A DNA stretch of 7,007 nucleotides. Origin: Planctomycetaceae bacterium (lineage in GTDB: Bacteria > Planctomycetota > Planctomycetia > Pirellulales > PALSA-1355). Shown here one piece after another: positions 5,423-7,007 of this stretch. Both the position numbers and the translations under genes were made by a program. Position 1 is the first letter of the stretch; every line of letters begins with the position of its first letter. The notes beneath the pieces were generated by a model. That model saw only the letters and a program-made list of their open reading frames with translations, did not search any database and had not been told where the DNA came from. The stretch is taken from contig SXHT01000020.1 in the NCBI GenBank assembly GCA_005773095.1, positions 1-7,007 on the forward strand, read 5' to 3'.

Positions 5423-5471
5423 AAGCCCTCCTTGGTTTGAGCTCCGGTAAGAGCGACCAAGGAGGGTTTTT
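5423..5471 (+). promoter_or_regulatory. hairpin burying the IS4-type transposase ribosome-binding site
   Basis: CCCTCCTTGGT (5426-5436) pairs perfectly with ACCAAGGAGGG (5456-5466), 11 bp. G-U and A-U pairs extend the stem on both sides. The right arm contains AAGGAGGG (5459-5466), the Shine-Dalgarno seven bases before the transposase ATG. A run of five T (5467-5471) follows directly, so in the plus direction the structure also resembles a factor-independent terminator. Either way it would keep transcripts entering from the left from being translated into transposase, as known for IS10 and IS50. A transcript starting inside the loop would escape. Confidence 0.75.
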
Positions 5472-5473
5472 CC

Positions 5474-6442
5474 ATGGCGTCTGAAATACCAGATTCGCCG
5501 CGGCAAGGCAGCCGCGATTTTCAGCTAGTCGTCGATGCATTTCTATCCGGCGAGGGGCTCCCATTCGCGGCGCTCCTCGACGCCGAGAAGATTGAGCGGG
5601 TTTTTGCCAAGCATAGCGGCCTATACGGTCGGAACGGCATTTACACGACGGCGGTCATGGTGTGGTCGTTTCTCGCGCAAGTGTTGCGCGACGGCAAGGA
5701 GGCCTCGTGCCAGGCGGCCGTGGCCCGCGTCGTCGGCTTCTGCGAGCAGCAGGGCACCGAGACGCCCACGCACGACACGGGAGATTACTGCCGCGCCCGC
5801 GCGAAACTGTCGGAAGGGGCGCTGCACGAACTGAGCTGCGAGGCGGCCGAGGAACTGGAACTGGCGGCGGATGCCGGTTGGTTGTGGAAGGGGAAACACG
5901 CCAAACTCATCGACGGCTTCACCTTCACGATGCCCGATACGCCGGCGAACCAGGCCGAGTACCCTCAGCAGCGATCCCAGCTGCCCGGGGTGGGGCTGCC
6001 CATCGCGCGGGCCGTGGCCGTCCTCTCGTTGGCCACGGGCTGCGTCATGAATGCCGCGTACGGGCCGTACCGCGGCAAAGAGACGGGCGAGAGCGCGTTG
6101 TTGCGTTCGATGCTGGCCAGCCTGAAGGCCGACGACATCGCCGTCATGGATCGCTACTACTGCTCGTTCATGATGATCGCGCTGTTGCTGACGCAAGGCA
6201 CTCACACCTGTGCGCGAAAGCACCAGTTCCGCCACTCGGACTTTCGCCGCGGCAGGCGGTTGGGCAAGTACGACCATCTGATCGTCTGGACTCGCCCGCA
6301 GCGGCCGGCATGGATGGACGAGGAAACCTACGCCAAGATTCCCGAGACGCTCGAGCTGCGCGAGATCCGTTACACCGTCGTCGAACGGGGTCGACGCACC
6401 AGGTCGATCGATATCATCACGATCTTTTCGATCGCCGCCTGA
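5474..6442 (+). pseudogene. IS4-like DDE transposase, truncated at the 3' end
   Basis: The frame gives 322 residues, but family members are usually well over 400. It shows the N-terminal helical region and about two thirds of the RNase H-like catalytic domain. The first catalytic aspartate is in KLIDGFTF (Asp147) and the second in AVMDRYYC (Asp226). The third catalytic residue, in the Y-(2)-R-(3)-E-(6)-K signature, should follow 'RRTRSIDIIT' (about 308-316) but is absent. The last few codons (from about 6421) come from unrelated DNA, the antisense of another transposase, before a chance TGA. The protein would be inactive. The ATG at 5474 has a near-perfect AAGGAGGG ribosome-binding site (5459-5466), which lies within a hairpin. 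Confidence 0.85.
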
Positions 6443-6910
6443 TCGGCGAAGGCCTCGATGATCTCGCGGGGTGTGGCCTGCGGATCGGTGCAGAGGAAGA
6501 ACTCGCAGCCGGTGGTTAAAGCCATACAGGAACTTCTGGTCGGCCGGGCCGGGGGGCGGGTTGTGATGAATGCCGGCCCCTTGCACGTGCGGCCCGTACC
6601 GCCTGGTGGGTGTATCGTCCACGGCCAGCAGCACGCGCTCGCCGCTGACCAGCCGCATCAGCAGCAGCATCCACAAACGCTCGGCCAGGGCTTTGGACTT
6701 GCGTCCCAGGGGCTGAAGGAAGTAGTAATAGTCGGCGAAGTCGTGGCGGATCTCGACGGCACGCAACCAGCTCGTGACGGTTCGCCGCCCGCGCGCAAAC
6801 ACCATTCCCAGGAGAATCAGCGACAACCGCCAGCGACTGCGACCGTGCAATCCGGCGGCCAACCATTCGACCCACTGCTGCCATTCCTGCGGCGGTTGAT
6901 AAGGAACCAT
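6421..6910 (-). pseudogene. DDE transposase (IS701/IS4-like), internally deleted and truncated
   Basis: From ATG at 6910 the minus strand encodes about 130 transposase-like residues: PPQEWQQWVEWLAAGL near the start, then VLLAVDDTPTRRYGPHVQ with the first catalytic aspartate (Asp98/99), then IHHNPPPGPADQKFLYG. At about 6521 the frame changes by one. The next frame reads TTGCEFFLCTDPQATPREII, then EAFADQAAIEKI down to about 6421. That second piece is the late part of the same family, with the catalytic glutamate in 'AAIEK'. The middle of the protein, with the second aspartate, has been deleted and the end is lost at the junction with the IS4-like gene. The 429-residue open frame that continues left from 6520 is mostly antisense of the IS4-like gene. 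The start is supported by GGGAG (plus-strand 6919-6923), eight bases upstream. Confidence 0.8.
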
Positions 6911-6914
6911 CCTT

Positions 6915-6965
6915 GGCTCTCCCTTCGTGCGGCAACTTCGGTTACCGCAGCATGATGGAAGAGCC
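6915..6965 (-). promoter_or_regulatory. hairpin burying the ribosome-binding site of the minus-strand transposase
   Basis: On the minus strand GGCTCTTCC (6965-6957) pairs with GGGAGAGCC (6923-6915), nine pairs including one G-U. An inner stem pairs 6941-6949 with 6928-6936, nine pairs including one G-U, around a 4-base loop. The GGGAG Shine-Dalgarno for the ATG at 6910 lies in the outer stem. The arrangement parallels the hairpin before the IS4-like gene. It should block translation from transcripts that read in from the right. Confidence 0.65.
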
Positions 6966-6971
6966 TTTTTT
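6915..6971 (+). terminator. factor-independent terminator on the plus strand
   Basis: Read on the plus strand, the same two-tier hairpin ends in a C-UUCG-G tetraloop (6936-6941), a very stable loop. A run of six T (6966-6971) follows it directly. This is the classic form of an intrinsic terminator for rightward transcripts, here those coming from the decayed transposase region. The bases beyond (6972-7007) hold no gene; the last ones (ending CCGAAGTTTTCGTAA) may be the terminal inverted repeat of the right-hand element, but its partner is not in the window. Confidence 0.6.
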
Positions 6972-7007
6972 CATGACAGATCAGTTTTCACTCCGAAGTT
7001 TTCGTAA

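Noticed and set aside
5621..6910. A 429-residue minus-strand open frame as a single gene
   Set aside because: Only the first ~130 residues look like a transposase. The rest is the antisense of the IS4-like gene and of a frame-shifted fragment, so it is a chimera of reading frames.
1..7007. CRISPR array, tRNA or rRNA
   Set aside because: No regularly spaced repeats with unique spacers, no cloverleaf and no rRNA-like stretch was seen on either strand.

Overview
The window is a GC-rich bacterial segment built from a short piece of ordinary chromosome followed by a dense patch of mobile and recombination genes. An integron integrase, a RAYT (REP-associated tyrosine transposase) remnant, a large IS110-type transposase and decayed DDE transposases on a high-GC background would suit a planctomycete. 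That assignment is an inference from gene style; no rRNA or other diagnostic marker lies in the window.

Layout, left to right. Positions 1-108 (minus) hold the first 36 codons of a Kef/YbaL-type cation:proton antiporter. Positions 109-421 are intergenic and contain a strong 23-bp hairpin (199-274). Positions 422-1210 (minus) encode an ATP-grasp enzyme of unknown substrate. Positions 1357-2868 (minus) encode a 503-residue tyrosine recombinase with the IntI-specific insert. Its N-terminal DNA-binding domain is duplicated, and a palindromic repeat (1385-1437) has been absorbed into its C-terminus. A 14-bp palindrome (2897-2910) sits just upstream of its start codon. No attC-like site or cassette array is visible. 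Where attI and cassettes would be expected there is instead a 3' gene remnant (2905-3048).

From 3076 to the right edge almost everything is mobile-element DNA. A repeat (3088-3122) precedes the first ~35 codons of a broken RAYT transposase (3142-3246). The RAYT gene gives way to an intact IS110-family DEDD transposase (3342-4922). Downstream of it, and overlapping its last 25 bases, lies a sequence that can fold as one closed RNA domain (4898-5094: a 15-pair closing stem and four inner hairpins). This is a good candidate for the guide ('bridge' or 'seek') RNA of the element. An inverted copy of the 35-bp repeat follows (5265-5299). Next is an IS4-like transposase cut off before its catalytic glutamate (5474-6442). 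It is fused head-on to an internally deleted second DDE transposase on the minus strand (6421-6910). Both decayed transposases have their ribosome-binding site buried in a strong hairpin (5423-5471 and 6915-6965), a known way for insertion sequences to avoid expression from outside transcripts.

The integron integrase and the IS110 transposase look intact and possibly active. The RAYT and both DDE transposases are dead. The most interesting items are the tandem N-domain integrase and the predicted IS110 guide RNA.
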